A DNA stretch of 48,528 nt from the IMG/VR virus record IMGVR_UViG_3300025632_000023, positions 1-48,528 of that record; one strand, written 5' to 3'. Of the stretch, positions 16,560 to 25,200 are shown in pieces. Under the pieces are notes generated by a model. The model saw only the letters and a program-made list of their open reading frames with translations, had not been told where the DNA came from and searched no databases. Source of the DNA: a virus. Within the stretch, counting starts at the first letter, position 1. Each line of letters starts with the position of its first letter. The position numbers were made by a program, and so were the translations under genes.

Positions 16560-16744
16560 TGAATACTGTAAAACAAAACAAGGGCGGTAAGCTCAAGGTT
16601 AGTTCTGACACAAAGTCTGTTCCTGCTCCCGCTGGTTTTCACTGGATGGAAGATCGAGGTAGATACTTTCTTATGAAGGGTGATTATAAGCCTCACCCTG
16701 GAGCCGTAAAAGAAGCTAAGTTCAAGCTAGTTAATCATGGCTAA
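16559..16744 (+). CDS. Small basic protein, middle of three
   Basis: A 61-residue basic protein. The start is ATG 16559, within TAATG; an upstream GTG at 16553 is less likely. It has PAPAGFHWMEDRGRYFLMKG, a short aromatic module seen in many small phage proteins. Its stop region overlaps the next start by eight bases. Function unknown. Confidence 0.75.
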   Translation: MNTVKQNKGGKLKVSSDTKSVPAPAGFHWMEDRGRYFLMKGDYKPHPGAVKEAKFKLVNHG

Positions 16745-17120
16745 AGTTGCGACTAAAAGAGACCCAGCTAAATGGGCCGCAGCTAAGGCAAGAGCAAAAG
16801 CAAAGATGGGTGGAAAGCACTCAGCTCGTGCTATGCAGCTTGCCGTAAAGTATTACAAAGACGCTGGAGGTACATACTCTGGCAAGAAGTCTAGTGGCAA
16901 CAAGCTGTCTAAATGGACCAAACAGGACTGGGGAACAAAGTCTGGCAAGAAATCAAGTGAGACTGGAGAACGCTACCTGCCTAAAAAAGCCAGAAAAGCT
17001 TTGAGCTCGGCAGAGTATGCAGCAACAACTAGAGCAAAGAGAGAGGGAACTAAGCAAGGAAAGCAGTTTGTCCCTCAACCAAAAAAGATTGCCAAGAAAG
17101 TTGTAAAGTACAGGAAATAA
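16737..17120 (+). CDS. Basic phage protein, DUF5872-like
   Basis: A 127-residue, strongly basic protein with the order DPAKWAAAKARAKAKMGG, SARAMQLAVKYYKD, then KWTKQDWGTKSGKKS and TGERYLPKKARKALSS followed by EYAATTRAKR. This is the pattern of the phage family listed as DUF5872 (number from memory). Function unknown. DNA or capsid-interior binding would fit its charge and its place before scaffold and capsid. Confidence 0.85.
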   Translation: MAKVATKRDPAKWAAAKARAKAKMGGKHSARAMQLAVKYYKDAGGTYSGKKSSGNKLSKWTKQDWGTKSGKKSSETGERYLPKKARKALSSAEYAATTRAKREGTKQGKQFVPQPKKIAKKVVKYRK

Positions 17121-17128
17121 ATAAGTTA

Positions 17129-17136
17129 TATATTTG
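17129..17136 (+). promoter_or_regulatory. -7 promoter box TATATTTG for scaffold-capsid operon
   Basis: Exact match 18 bases before the scaffold ATG; TTG at 17101-17103 is 25 bases upstream, longer than usual. It should drive the scaffold and capsid genes up to the terminator at 19677. Confidence 0.72.
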
Positions 17137-17154
17137 CACTTAAATTAAATTCTA

Positions 17155-18231
17155 ATGGAGGAAAATACCCAACCAATCGATCAGCAGCCCGTCGAAGAAA
17201 GCCCATCATTTAGCTTTGTTTCTGACGAACAGGTAGCTGAAATGCAACAACCACAAGTTCAAGAACAGCCTACACAAGAGGCTGCTCAAGAGCCACAAGA
17301 AGAAACCTATAATGAACCTCAGCCTGATCAGCAAGAGGTTCAACAAGGATATGTGTCGGAAGAAGTTGAAGGCGCAGTGTTTGAGTTCCTTAGCGAAAGG
17401 CTTGGGAGAGACATTGCTTCCTTTGAAGATCTTCAGGCGCAACAGCAGTTCGAAGAACGCGAAGAAATTGACGAAAGAATTTCGGCTATAGCGGATTTTG
17501 TCTCAGAAACTGGGCGAGATCCGCAAGACTGGTTTATTTACCAGCAGTTAAACCCCTCCGAAATGGATGACATGACTGCGGTGCAAGTACATCTTGCAAC
17601 ACAATATCCCAATTTGTCTCAGGAAGAAATTCAAACGTTAACTTCTGGTAAGTATAAGCTTAACCCCGAAGTATATTCAGAGGAAGAGGTTCAGCTTTCG
17701 CAACTGCAAGTTAAGATTGACGCTACTAACGCTCGTCAAGAAATTGATAACCTTCGATCACGTTATCAAGCTCCTGAGCGTAAGCAAGAAGAGTCTGAGG
17801 ACTTTGAAGACATCTTGACTGAAGACTGGGTTAATAACATGAAGTCTGAGCTTGACGCTCTCGAAGGTATCGAGTTTGATCTCGGTAACGGAAAGAGTTT
17901 TACGTTCGGAATGAATGAAAATTACAAAGGTCAACTCTCTGAGAAAAACGCTCGCCTTGACGAGTTCTTCAATCCTTATGTGAGAGAAGATGGGAGCTGG
18001 GACTATGATACACTAAATATGCACAGAGCGTTAATTGATAATGCTGATTCCATTGTTCAGTCCGTGTACAAGCAGGGACTTTCTGATGGTCAAAGAGGCA
18101 TTGTTGAAAGAAGTGCTAACATGACACCCACGTCTCCAAATCAAGGAAGACAACCAAACGGACCTGATCCTCTTGTCGAGCAACTAAAACAAGCGCTTGG
18201 ACAAGGTGGTAGCGGGTTCGGATTTATCTAA
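17155..18231 (+). CDS. Capsid scaffolding protein (probable)
   Basis: A 358-residue acidic protein directly before the major capsid gene. Residues 1-70 are Gln/Glu/Pro-rich and disordered, 95-130 and 185-210 look coiled-coil, and the last 60 residues carry Gly/Asn/Pro with a hydrophobic tail ending GSGFGFI. Acidic, Gln-rich, coiled-coil proteins in this slot are usually scaffolds. No sequence motif proves it. Confidence 0.82.
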   Translation: MEENTQPIDQQPVEESPSFSFVSDEQVAEMQQPQVQEQPTQEAAQEPQEETYNEPQPDQQEVQQGYVSEEVEGAVFEFLSERLGRDIASFEDLQAQQQFEEREEIDERISAIADFVSETGRDPQDWFIYQQLNPSEMDDMTAVQVHLATQYPNLSQEEIQTLTSGKYKLNPEVYSEEEVQLSQLQVKIDATNARQEIDNLRSRYQAPERKQEESEDFEDILTEDWVNNMKSELDALEGIEFDLGNGKSFTFGMNENYKGQLSEKNARLDEFFNPYVREDGSWDYDTLNMHRALIDNADSIVQSVYKQGLSDGQRGIVERSANMTPTSPNQGRQPNGPDPLVEQLKQALGQGGSGFGFI

Positions 18232-18251
18232 ACTTTTAAAAACAAAAAAAA

Positions 18252-19661
18252 ATGGCTATTAATTCTGGAAACACTACAAACGTTGCTGATGCTTCAGTAA
18301 CTGGTGGTGGTTTGCAAGCTACGCCACAGAACTATACTTCTCTGGCGAATTTGATTGATCCTACGAAGCCCGACGTAAGAGATCTTTATGTAAAAACTTA
18401 TGGTGATCAGGGCATCACTGGCTTCTTGGAGCTCACTGGCGCTAAGAAGAATGCAGGTACCTCTGACAAAGTTGAGTGGTACGAAGAAGGACGTTTGCAC
18501 AAGACTGTAACTGGTGTGTATGATGCGTCCGCTGCTACTATTCAGCTTGAAGCTACTGACCTCAACGCAGTTGATGTGACTGGTGTAGCTCGTGTAAACG
18601 ATGTTCTGCTCTCTCCTAACGGATTGAGATTGTTGGTTACTGCGGTTAACGCTGACGCTAACGGTGCGACAACACCTGGTGCTACTTTGACTGTCATTGA
18701 TATGGCGGCATCTGACTCTTCTACAGATGAGGGTACTATTGGTGCTTCAGACGTTTACACTGGCGCTGTTACCTTTGCTATCATTGGTAACACTCACGCT
18801 CAAGGCACTGAGCAACCATCAGCTTTCTACCAGACTGGTTTGATTAAGAGAACTAACCCATACATCATCGTTAAGGAGATGTACGAAGTGAACGGCTCTC
18901 AAGCTACTAACATCGGTTGGTTGAACGTGAACGGTCAGTACATGTGGTACTTGAAGAACGAGATGGATGCTCGTAAGCGTTTCATGAACGAAAGAGAAAT
19001 GATGTTGTTGTACTCTCAGAGTAACAGCGACGCTTCTTTCACTGTTGGTGGAGGCAGCATTGTTCCTTCTGAAGGTTACTTTGACGCTGTTGAGAAGAGA
19101 GGTATCACAACTACTGGCTCATTTGCTGCTGGTAACTTCGATGATATCGATCATTTGATTCTTGAATTGGACAAAGAAGGAGCTCCTAACGAGTACGCTA
19201 TGTACTTGAACCGTGCGACTTCTTTGGATATTGATGATATGCTCGCTAGCGGTAGCGCAGGATCAGTAACTTCTGGTTTGGCGTCTCAGTTTGGTGCTTT
19301 CAACAATAGCGAAGACATGGCTGTAAAGCTCGGATTTAAGAGCTTTACTCGTGGTGGATACACTTTCCACAAGCACGACTGGAAGTTGCTGAACGACCCA
19401 TCATTGGGTGCTATCGGTGGACCAAAGGGCGCTATGATTCCAATGTCACAGGTAGCCGACGCTAACACTGGCGTTAAGTCTCCTGCTTTGGAAATGAACT
19501 ACAAAGCTGCTGGCAACTACTCTCGTGAGATGGAGCACTGGGTAGAAGGTGGTGGTGTCCTTGGACACGTAACTAGCGGTAAGGATACCGTGAAGTTCAA
19601 CTACCGTTCTGAGTGCAATCTAGTTACTAGAGCTGCTAATCAGCACATCTTGTTGAAGTAA
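18252..19661 (+). CDS. Major capsid protein
   Basis: A 469-residue protein placed after the scaffold gene. It is Gly/Ala/Thr/Asn-rich with a long N-arm, then EWYEEGRLHKTVTGVYDAS, a glycine-rich insertion near 270-290, and the end FNYRSECNLVTRAANQHILLK, as in large HK97-like capsid proteins of marine podoviruses. Codon choice here is tighter than in its neighbours (ttg for Leu, gct for Ala, aac/gac/tac preferred, cgt as well as aga for Arg), as expected of the most expressed gene. A strong terminator follows. Confidence 0.87.
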   Translation: MAINSGNTTNVADASVTGGGLQATPQNYTSLANLIDPTKPDVRDLYVKTYGDQGITGFLELTGAKKNAGTSDKVEWYEEGRLHKTVTGVYDASAATIQLEATDLNAVDVTGVARVNDVLLSPNGLRLLVTAVNADANGATTPGATLTVIDMAASDSSTDEGTIGASDVYTGAVTFAIIGNTHAQGTEQPSAFYQTGLIKRTNPYIIVKEMYEVNGSQATNIGWLNVNGQYMWYLKNEMDARKRFMNEREMMLLYSQSNSDASFTVGGGSIVPSEGYFDAVEKRGITTTGSFAAGNFDDIDHLILELDKEGAPNEYAMYLNRATSLDIDDMLASGSAGSVTSGLASQFGAFNNSEDMAVKLGFKSFTRGGYTFHKHDWKLLNDPSLGAIGGPKGAMIPMSQVADANTGVKSPALEMNYKAAGNYSREMEHWVEGGGVLGHVTSGKDTVKFNYRSECNLVTRAANQHILLK

Positions 19662-19676
19662 TACTTATAGGTAATG

Positions 19677-19703
19677 GGGAGGGGGAAAGGCCCTCTCCCT
19701 TTT
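19677..19703 (+). terminator. Intrinsic terminator after capsid gene
   Basis: A 9-bp stem GGGAGGGGG (19677-19685) with CCCTCTCCC (19691-19699), one G-U pair, 5-base loop, then TTTT. Ends the scaffold-capsid transcript. Confidence 0.88.
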
Positions 19704-19731
19704 ACTACTAACAATTTTAATTTTATTTATT

Positions 19732-20562
19732 ATGCCTACAAAAAACAAGCGGCCTCAAGGAAGGCCAAGAAAAGACGTCAGTGAAGTCGTCATGGAGTCA
19801 CCAGCAATAGAAGAGGTGATCACCCCAAAAAAACCACGAATTAAAAGAGTAGAGATTAAAACCTCAGCAAAAGAATACAAGGCTGTTTCTTCTGGGGCCG
19901 TTCTCATGATAATGCAGAGCGGGATTACCGTTTTTGACGAAGACACCAAGATGGTGAGAGAAGTTCGTTACTGTCAGAATGAGCACTCTATTTTTAAAGA
20001 CGAACAAAACGAGCGGTCTGTAAAAACCCCAATCATCTTTAGAATGGGTAGGCTGTTTGTTAAGGACGACCAGCCAAACCTTCAGGCGTTTCTTGATGTA
20101 CACCCAGAAAACAGGGCAAACGGAGGTAATACGTTTTACCTAGTAGACAAGAAAAAGAACGTAGAGAAAGACCTTAGTCAAGACTTCTTGGTTAACGACG
20201 CTATCTCGATGCTTAGATCTAAGCCTATGGATGAGTTGCTAGCGGTAGCTATCGCTCACGGAATCGACATCAATAGAGACTCTTCTGAGATTAAGCATGA
20301 CCTTCTTCAAAAAGCGAAGAAGTCTCCCAAGCAATTTATTGGTTCGTTTGACAACCCAGTTGTCCTTATGAAGGCTAAAATCAGACAGGCTATTTCGTTC
20401 CAGATCATTAAGGTAGATAGCGCTGCTGTTAAATGGTTTGACACAAACAAGTTAATTATATCGGTCCCTGCGGGGCAAGATCCTGTTGATGTTTTCGTGC
20501 GCTACTGCATGACAGATGCGGCTTCACCCGTCGTATCTGAGATTGAACGTCAGCTGGATTGA
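19732..20562 (+). CDS. Protein of unknown function with AT-hook-like N-terminus
   Basis: A 276-residue protein. N-terminus KRPQGRPRKD contains the GRP core of an AT-hook, which binds the minor groove of AT-rich DNA. The rest is mixed alpha/beta with NTFYLVDKKKNVEK and a C-terminal acidic helix. It lies alone between two terminators, so it is either read through from the capsid transcript or uses a weak promoter in the AT-rich gap (TAATTTTA near 19710 is one base off consensus). Likely a virion DNA-binding or head-completion protein. Confidence 0.72.
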   Translation: MPTKNKRPQGRPRKDVSEVVMESPAIEEVITPKKPRIKRVEIKTSAKEYKAVSSGAVLMIMQSGITVFDEDTKMVREVRYCQNEHSIFKDEQNERSVKTPIIFRMGRLFVKDDQPNLQAFLDVHPENRANGGNTFYLVDKKKNVEKDLSQDFLVNDAISMLRSKPMDELLAVAIAHGIDINRDSSEIKHDLLQKAKKSPKQFIGSFDNPVVLMKAKIRQAISFQIIKVDSAAVKWFDTNKLIISVPAGQDPVDVFVRYCMTDAASPVVSEIERQLD

Positions 20563-20582
20563 TTTCTATACATATACAGTTG

Positions 20583-20615
20583 AAGGAGCCTCCAAATGGG
20601 GGCTCTTTCTTTTTC
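20583..20615 (+). terminator. Intrinsic terminator before the connector genes
   Basis: Stem GAGCCTCC (20586-20593) with GGGGGCTC (20598-20605), one G-U pair, extended by three A-U/G-U pairs, followed by TTTCTTTTT. An ATG at 20596 lies in the stem and is not used as a start. Confidence 0.85.
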
Positions 20616-20616
20616 G

Positions 20617-20624
20617 TATATTTG
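20617..20624 (+). promoter_or_regulatory. -7 promoter box TATATTTG, leaderless start
   Basis: Exact match just after a terminator; four bases to ATG 20629. Confidence 0.78.
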
Positions 20625-20628
20625 CTTC

Positions 20629-21375
20629 ATGGCACAAGCATACGGAGCTAGCGTACAAACGGTATACAATACCTTGCAGGACCTTACCAACAAGGACCAG
20701 CAGGGATTCATTACTGAGCTTGAGTTTAACAGGTTCGCGCCAATAGCTCAACTAAACATCTACAATAGGTTTTTTGATGAGTTAAAAGACTCTAACAGAA
20801 TGTCTCGTGCTGGGTTTAACCCAGTTAGAGACAAGCAAAGAACTAAGAGAATCCTTGAGGATCTTTCCTACTTCTCAAAGAAGCAGAACGTCACGAAAAA
20901 CAGCACTCTACTTGCTTTTGAGAAACCGACTGATCTTTCTAGAATCATCAGCATGAGCACGTTTGGCGACGTGCTGCTAGATCAGAGCACAAAGTCACCA
21001 ATCGAACTCTGCTATGACGAAGAGAAAATAGACAGAATATTAGCAAACAACCTAAGCGCTCCGTCTGAAGACTTTCCCGTTGCATTGATTTCTGATCACA
21101 TACACGTCTTTCCAACGGTAATTAAGAAGATCGAAGTCAGATATTACAAGTACCCAGGATCAAGGGGTGTAGACGGCTCTAGAAACGTCAATTCACTGCC
21201 TCCTATTTACGATACAAGCGCTAATACCTACAGGGATTTTGAACTCCCTCAGCACTACACTTCAGATTTGGTGTATGAGATTGGAAAGATGGCTGGCCTT
21301 AACCTCAGAGACACAGACGTAATCAAGGTGACTGGCGAGGAAATGACACTTAGACAACAAGCAGAGACATTCTAA
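20629..21375 (+). CDS. Head-tail connector or structural protein
   Basis: A 248-residue protein. Helical N-half (FITELEFNRFAPIAQLNIYNRFFDEL), mixed C-half with IKKIEVRYYKYPG and ending in a helical TLRQQAETF. No firm family. Its place after capsid and before the adaptor and nozzle genes suits a connector ring. The ATG at 20629 is chosen over 20596 because the latter lies in a terminator and the former sits four bases after the -7 box. Stop overlaps the next start (TAATG). Confidence 0.75.
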   Translation: MAQAYGASVQTVYNTLQDLTNKDQQGFITELEFNRFAPIAQLNIYNRFFDELKDSNRMSRAGFNPVRDKQRTKRILEDLSYFSKKQNVTKNSTLLAFEKPTDLSRIISMSTFGDVLLDQSTKSPIELCYDEEKIDRILANNLSAPSEDFPVALISDHIHVFPTVIKKIEVRYYKYPGSRGVDGSRNVNSLPPIYDTSANTYRDFELPQHYTSDLVYEIGKMAGLNLRDTDVIKVTGEEMTLRQQAETF

Positions 21376-22220
21376 TGGCTAGAAACACAGTACCACTTAA
21401 CCAAATTATTAGCGACTTTGTTATCACCGTTGCTGAGGACGACTATGCTGGAACTGCTTCTGACGTCCAGTTGAGAACTCACGCTCTCCGAGGAATCAGA
21501 GAGATGGGGTTTGACATGTCTAAAAAAATACGTTCGATTAAGCTTACTGTAGACGCAGCAACCAATACCATTGAGTTGCCAGATGACTACGTGGATTGGA
21601 GTAAGGTTGGCGTGGTCGGTTCCGATGGGATCGTGTACGTGCTTGGTGAAAACAAGAACGTGAACTACTCTCAGGCTTACGCTGATCAAAACGGGAACAA
21701 GGTTGGCACGGCGGCGCAGGCTGTTGATAGTGACGGCGATGGCGTATACGACAGAATCGACTCGAAGACCGCTACAAATAGCGGCTCACCAGCGAGCTCG
21801 GATGACGTCACCCAAGGGTTTAACTCATATATCTTCCGAAACTACGTCTATGGGGCCTCAAATGGCTTGTACGGTATGGGAGGCGGACATCTCTACGGCA
21901 ACTTCAGAGTAAACCTTGATCAGAACAGAATAGAACTTGAGCTTAACGATCAGATTCAAGAAGTCGTTATTGAGTATGTGGCTGACGAAGCTAGGTCTAA
22001 AAACCCTTTTGTTCATGTCTATCTAGAGGAGGCTTTGATGTCTTATATGTATTATAAGATTATTGAGCGTAAAGCATCGGTTCCTGCAAACGAAAAAGCA
22101 AGAGCCAGACAGGAATACTACAACGAAAGAAGAAAAGCAAACGCTAGAATTAAGTCGTTCGGAAAAGAAGAAGCACTGAGAACTATCAGAAAGAACTACA
22201 AGCAATCTCCTAAGTTCTAA
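21375..22220 (+). CDS. Head-tail adaptor or tail tube protein with Ca-binding loop
   Basis: A 281-residue protein. N-half: LNQIISDFVITVAEDDYAG... GIREMGFDM, strands ELPDDYVDWSKVGVV. A loop DSDGDGVYDRIDS (residues about 117-129) matches a calcium-binding EF-hand or thrombospondin-type-3 repeat, unusual in this protein class. C-terminal third is helical and basic. Coupled to both neighbours by TAATG. The role is inferred from order: connector, adaptor, nozzle. Confidence 0.75.
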   Translation: MARNTVPLNQIISDFVITVAEDDYAGTASDVQLRTHALRGIREMGFDMSKKIRSIKLTVDAATNTIELPDDYVDWSKVGVVGSDGIVYVLGENKNVNYSQAYADQNGNKVGTAAQAVDSDGDGVYDRIDSKTATNSGSPASSDDVTQGFNSYIFRNYVYGASNGLYGMGGGHLYGNFRVNLDQNRIELELNDQIQEVVIEYVADEARSKNPFVHVYLEEALMSYMYYKIIERKASVPANEKARARQEYYNERRKANARIKSFGKEEALRTIRKNYKQSPKF

Positions 22221-25200
22221 TGACTATTGATAAGATAAAACTTAGAGCCCTTGCCAAAGACAGGGATGAACGTTTTTTTGACGAGGGGGATTACCTGGAC
22301 GCTCTTAACGTATTTACTGGCGGCACGGGTGAGTCTGCTGAAGGCGTAATTAAGAACGTTAAAGGGACCGTCGCGGCTAGCCCTCTCGCGACGGCTGACG
22401 GAGTTCCGCTATCCGATGACGCTCGCGTTATTGGAAGTGTTTCCGACTCCAAGAGGGGTTACGTCTACTATTTTGTTTGGTCTAACACCCCTGCTAATCA
22501 CGCTATATACAGACATAAGATATCGAACAACACGTATCAACTTGTGCTGCAAAGCTCTGTTCTTGCTTTTCAGCAGTATAGTTTTGTGAACGCCGAAGTA
22601 ATAAACGGAGAGTTTGAAACAGATTCTGAAACACAGACAATTCTGTACTTCACGGATAACATCAACCCTCCCAGAAAGATTAACGTAGATAGAGCCTTAG
22701 AAAACAACAATTTTGTTTTTTATAGTAACGACGAATTAATCGAGGCGCTTTCTGTGGCTAAAACACCTAATTTGTTTCCGCCTGAAATCCAAATGGATAC
22801 AGATGCGGCCAAAACCACAAATGATCTTTACGGGAAAACCTTTCAGTTTGCCACTCAGTATGTTTATGTAGACGGTGAGCACTCTGCTTTGTCGCCGCAC
22901 TCGGATATCGTGTACACAAAATACATGGCTTTTCAGGGTGTAATTGATACGAACATTACGCAATCTTTTGTTCAGGAAGAGAACTTAGCCCTCATCAACA
23001 CTAGGTGGACGGACCTTAACGCATTCTTTAGCTCCCCGCAAAGAGAGATATCAAAACTTAGGCTGTTAGGTAGAACCAACAATGTTTCTCCTTGGTTTTT
23101 GATTGACGAGTTTAACCCAAACGTTGACTTAGTGAAGGCGGACATGACCGACGCAACCGACTTTACGTACTACACGGCTGCGGATGGCGTTTATAGGTTC
23201 TATAATAACGGTCTCTACCCTAGCGTTTCTGGATCTGTAACAGACAGGGTTTACAATGACGTCCCCCAAAAGGCTACCAGCCAAGCCATTGTAGGAAACA
23301 GACTAATGTACGCGAGCCCAAATAGCGGTTACGGAAACGTTGACGTATCAGCTACTCTTGGTGTTACGTATCATTCAGCGCCAGATACTGGAACGTACTT
23401 GAGTAGCTCTATATACAACGTAATGAGTGTGTTCCATGAACCGTTGTCAATGGGGCAGACTGGCGATGGATACTTGGTGTTTTTGTTCGAAGGCGCACCT
23501 TCAGTAATCCAACCCAACACTCAGCTGACGCTTACATTCACCTACAAGCCGCCTAACTTTACCCAGGGCGGTACCTATGATTCTGACGGAGACTCTGGTA
23601 CGGCTGACGTTGACGCCCCCATATTCCGACTGGAAACAACAAACGGGACCTATTACGGTGGCTTTGGTACAGATCCCATCGAGGTAGATGCTGGTACTCA
23701 TCACGAAGATGTGAACTGGGCTACACTGTCTGCCACAATATTTGTCACAGAAGAAACCACAAAGGCAGATTACCTGAATCTTTTGAATGACGAAATAGAA
23801 CAACAGGTTCTTAACTATGAGTTTACTAGCGACGGATCCGCTGAAATGTCGTTTGATGTAAACACAGAGAATGACAAGACAGGAACCGACTACGCGCTCA
23901 ACACCTTTAGGCTGTCGTGGGATATGGCGTTTGTTTACAATACCGTTGTTGACACCAGTACCTATGGCGGGGGAGGGACAAATGACGCTATACTCCTTAA
24001 ACCCAAAGCGTCTAATTTCTCGGTTCCTTTGGCTCCGCTTAGCACTCATACAGCTAATCAGAGCGGCCTTAATTCGTTTGAAGCAGACACGGTGTTTACG
24101 TCTCTCAGAACGTCTCAGACCACAGGCGACTTCGGAACTGTTATTAGCGCCGCTGATTACTATGTTGGTTATCCTACCTTATATGACCCTAGGTTTATCA
24201 ATACGTTTAACTTAGATGTCGGGGTTGATTTTGTAGCAGAGGGCTATACCCTTTCTCCTATACAGTTAAACGGAGCAAAAGACGACAGTTTGGTTTTGCT
24301 TCCTTTGTCATCCAGAAGGACGTTTAAGGCGGGCTGCACTCATGACCTTGGAATCGTATACTTCGATAGACATGGAAGGCCAGGATACGTAAACGAGTTA
24401 GGTACGGTATACGTGTCTCCGTTTGGAGATGTAGCTGCTCGTCTAGACGGTTCTGTCTACAATAACGGCCCCTGTGATATAAACGTAACGATGACCTCAG
24501 ATCCCCCAGATTGGGCGGCAGCATATCAAATCGTTTATGCTGGAATGGGATCCTTCGAAAGATTTGAGTCGTATACTGTTGGTGGGGCGTGGACAGAAGA
24601 AGGTGATAACCTTACTTCAGATCCTTTTTACGTTAGCCTTAACACGCTCGTTGGTTATCAGAATAGCGGAGCGCTAAAAGATTACAGCTACACCCCAGGA
24701 GATAGGCTTCGCATTGTAAGCTACGTAGATGTAACTGACGGAAGTACGGTTCTTTACCTTGATGATGAGGTTGTTTTTGATATTGTCGGCCTAGAGGTGA
24801 AAACGGATGGAATTGATGTTAACGCTACTGGAGGTTATCCAGATGCGCTCGATCCTGGAACCAGCAACCACATAGGAACATTCCTTAAGCTTCGCAGAAT
24901 TGACACCAATAACTACGACGAATTTGATGGAAGCTCAGACAACCTTTGGAAGAGTCAAGTAGTCGTTGAGCTTCTTACACCAAGAAAAACTGTTGGCAAT
25001 AAGATATATTACGAGATAGGAGAGGCAAAAAGAATACTATCTGCTGGCGAGTTAGAATCAACCGCGACGGATTTACACAACAACGGCAACCCGATTGTCT
25101 TGACTGAGGGCGATGTTCATTACAGGCCGATGGGTATGCTCTCTCCGAATTTTGAAACAGACCCTTCCAACCACTTTAACGGAGACTCACTGGACGACTG

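Noticed and set aside
20596-20628. Upstream ATG extending the connector gene
   Set aside because: It lies in the terminator stem; the -7 box is four bases before ATG 20629, so the upstream codons would not be transcribed from that promoter.
23501-24049. 182-residue minus-strand frame
   Set aside because: Antisense to the large tail gene, with no promoter or coupled neighbour; a shadow.
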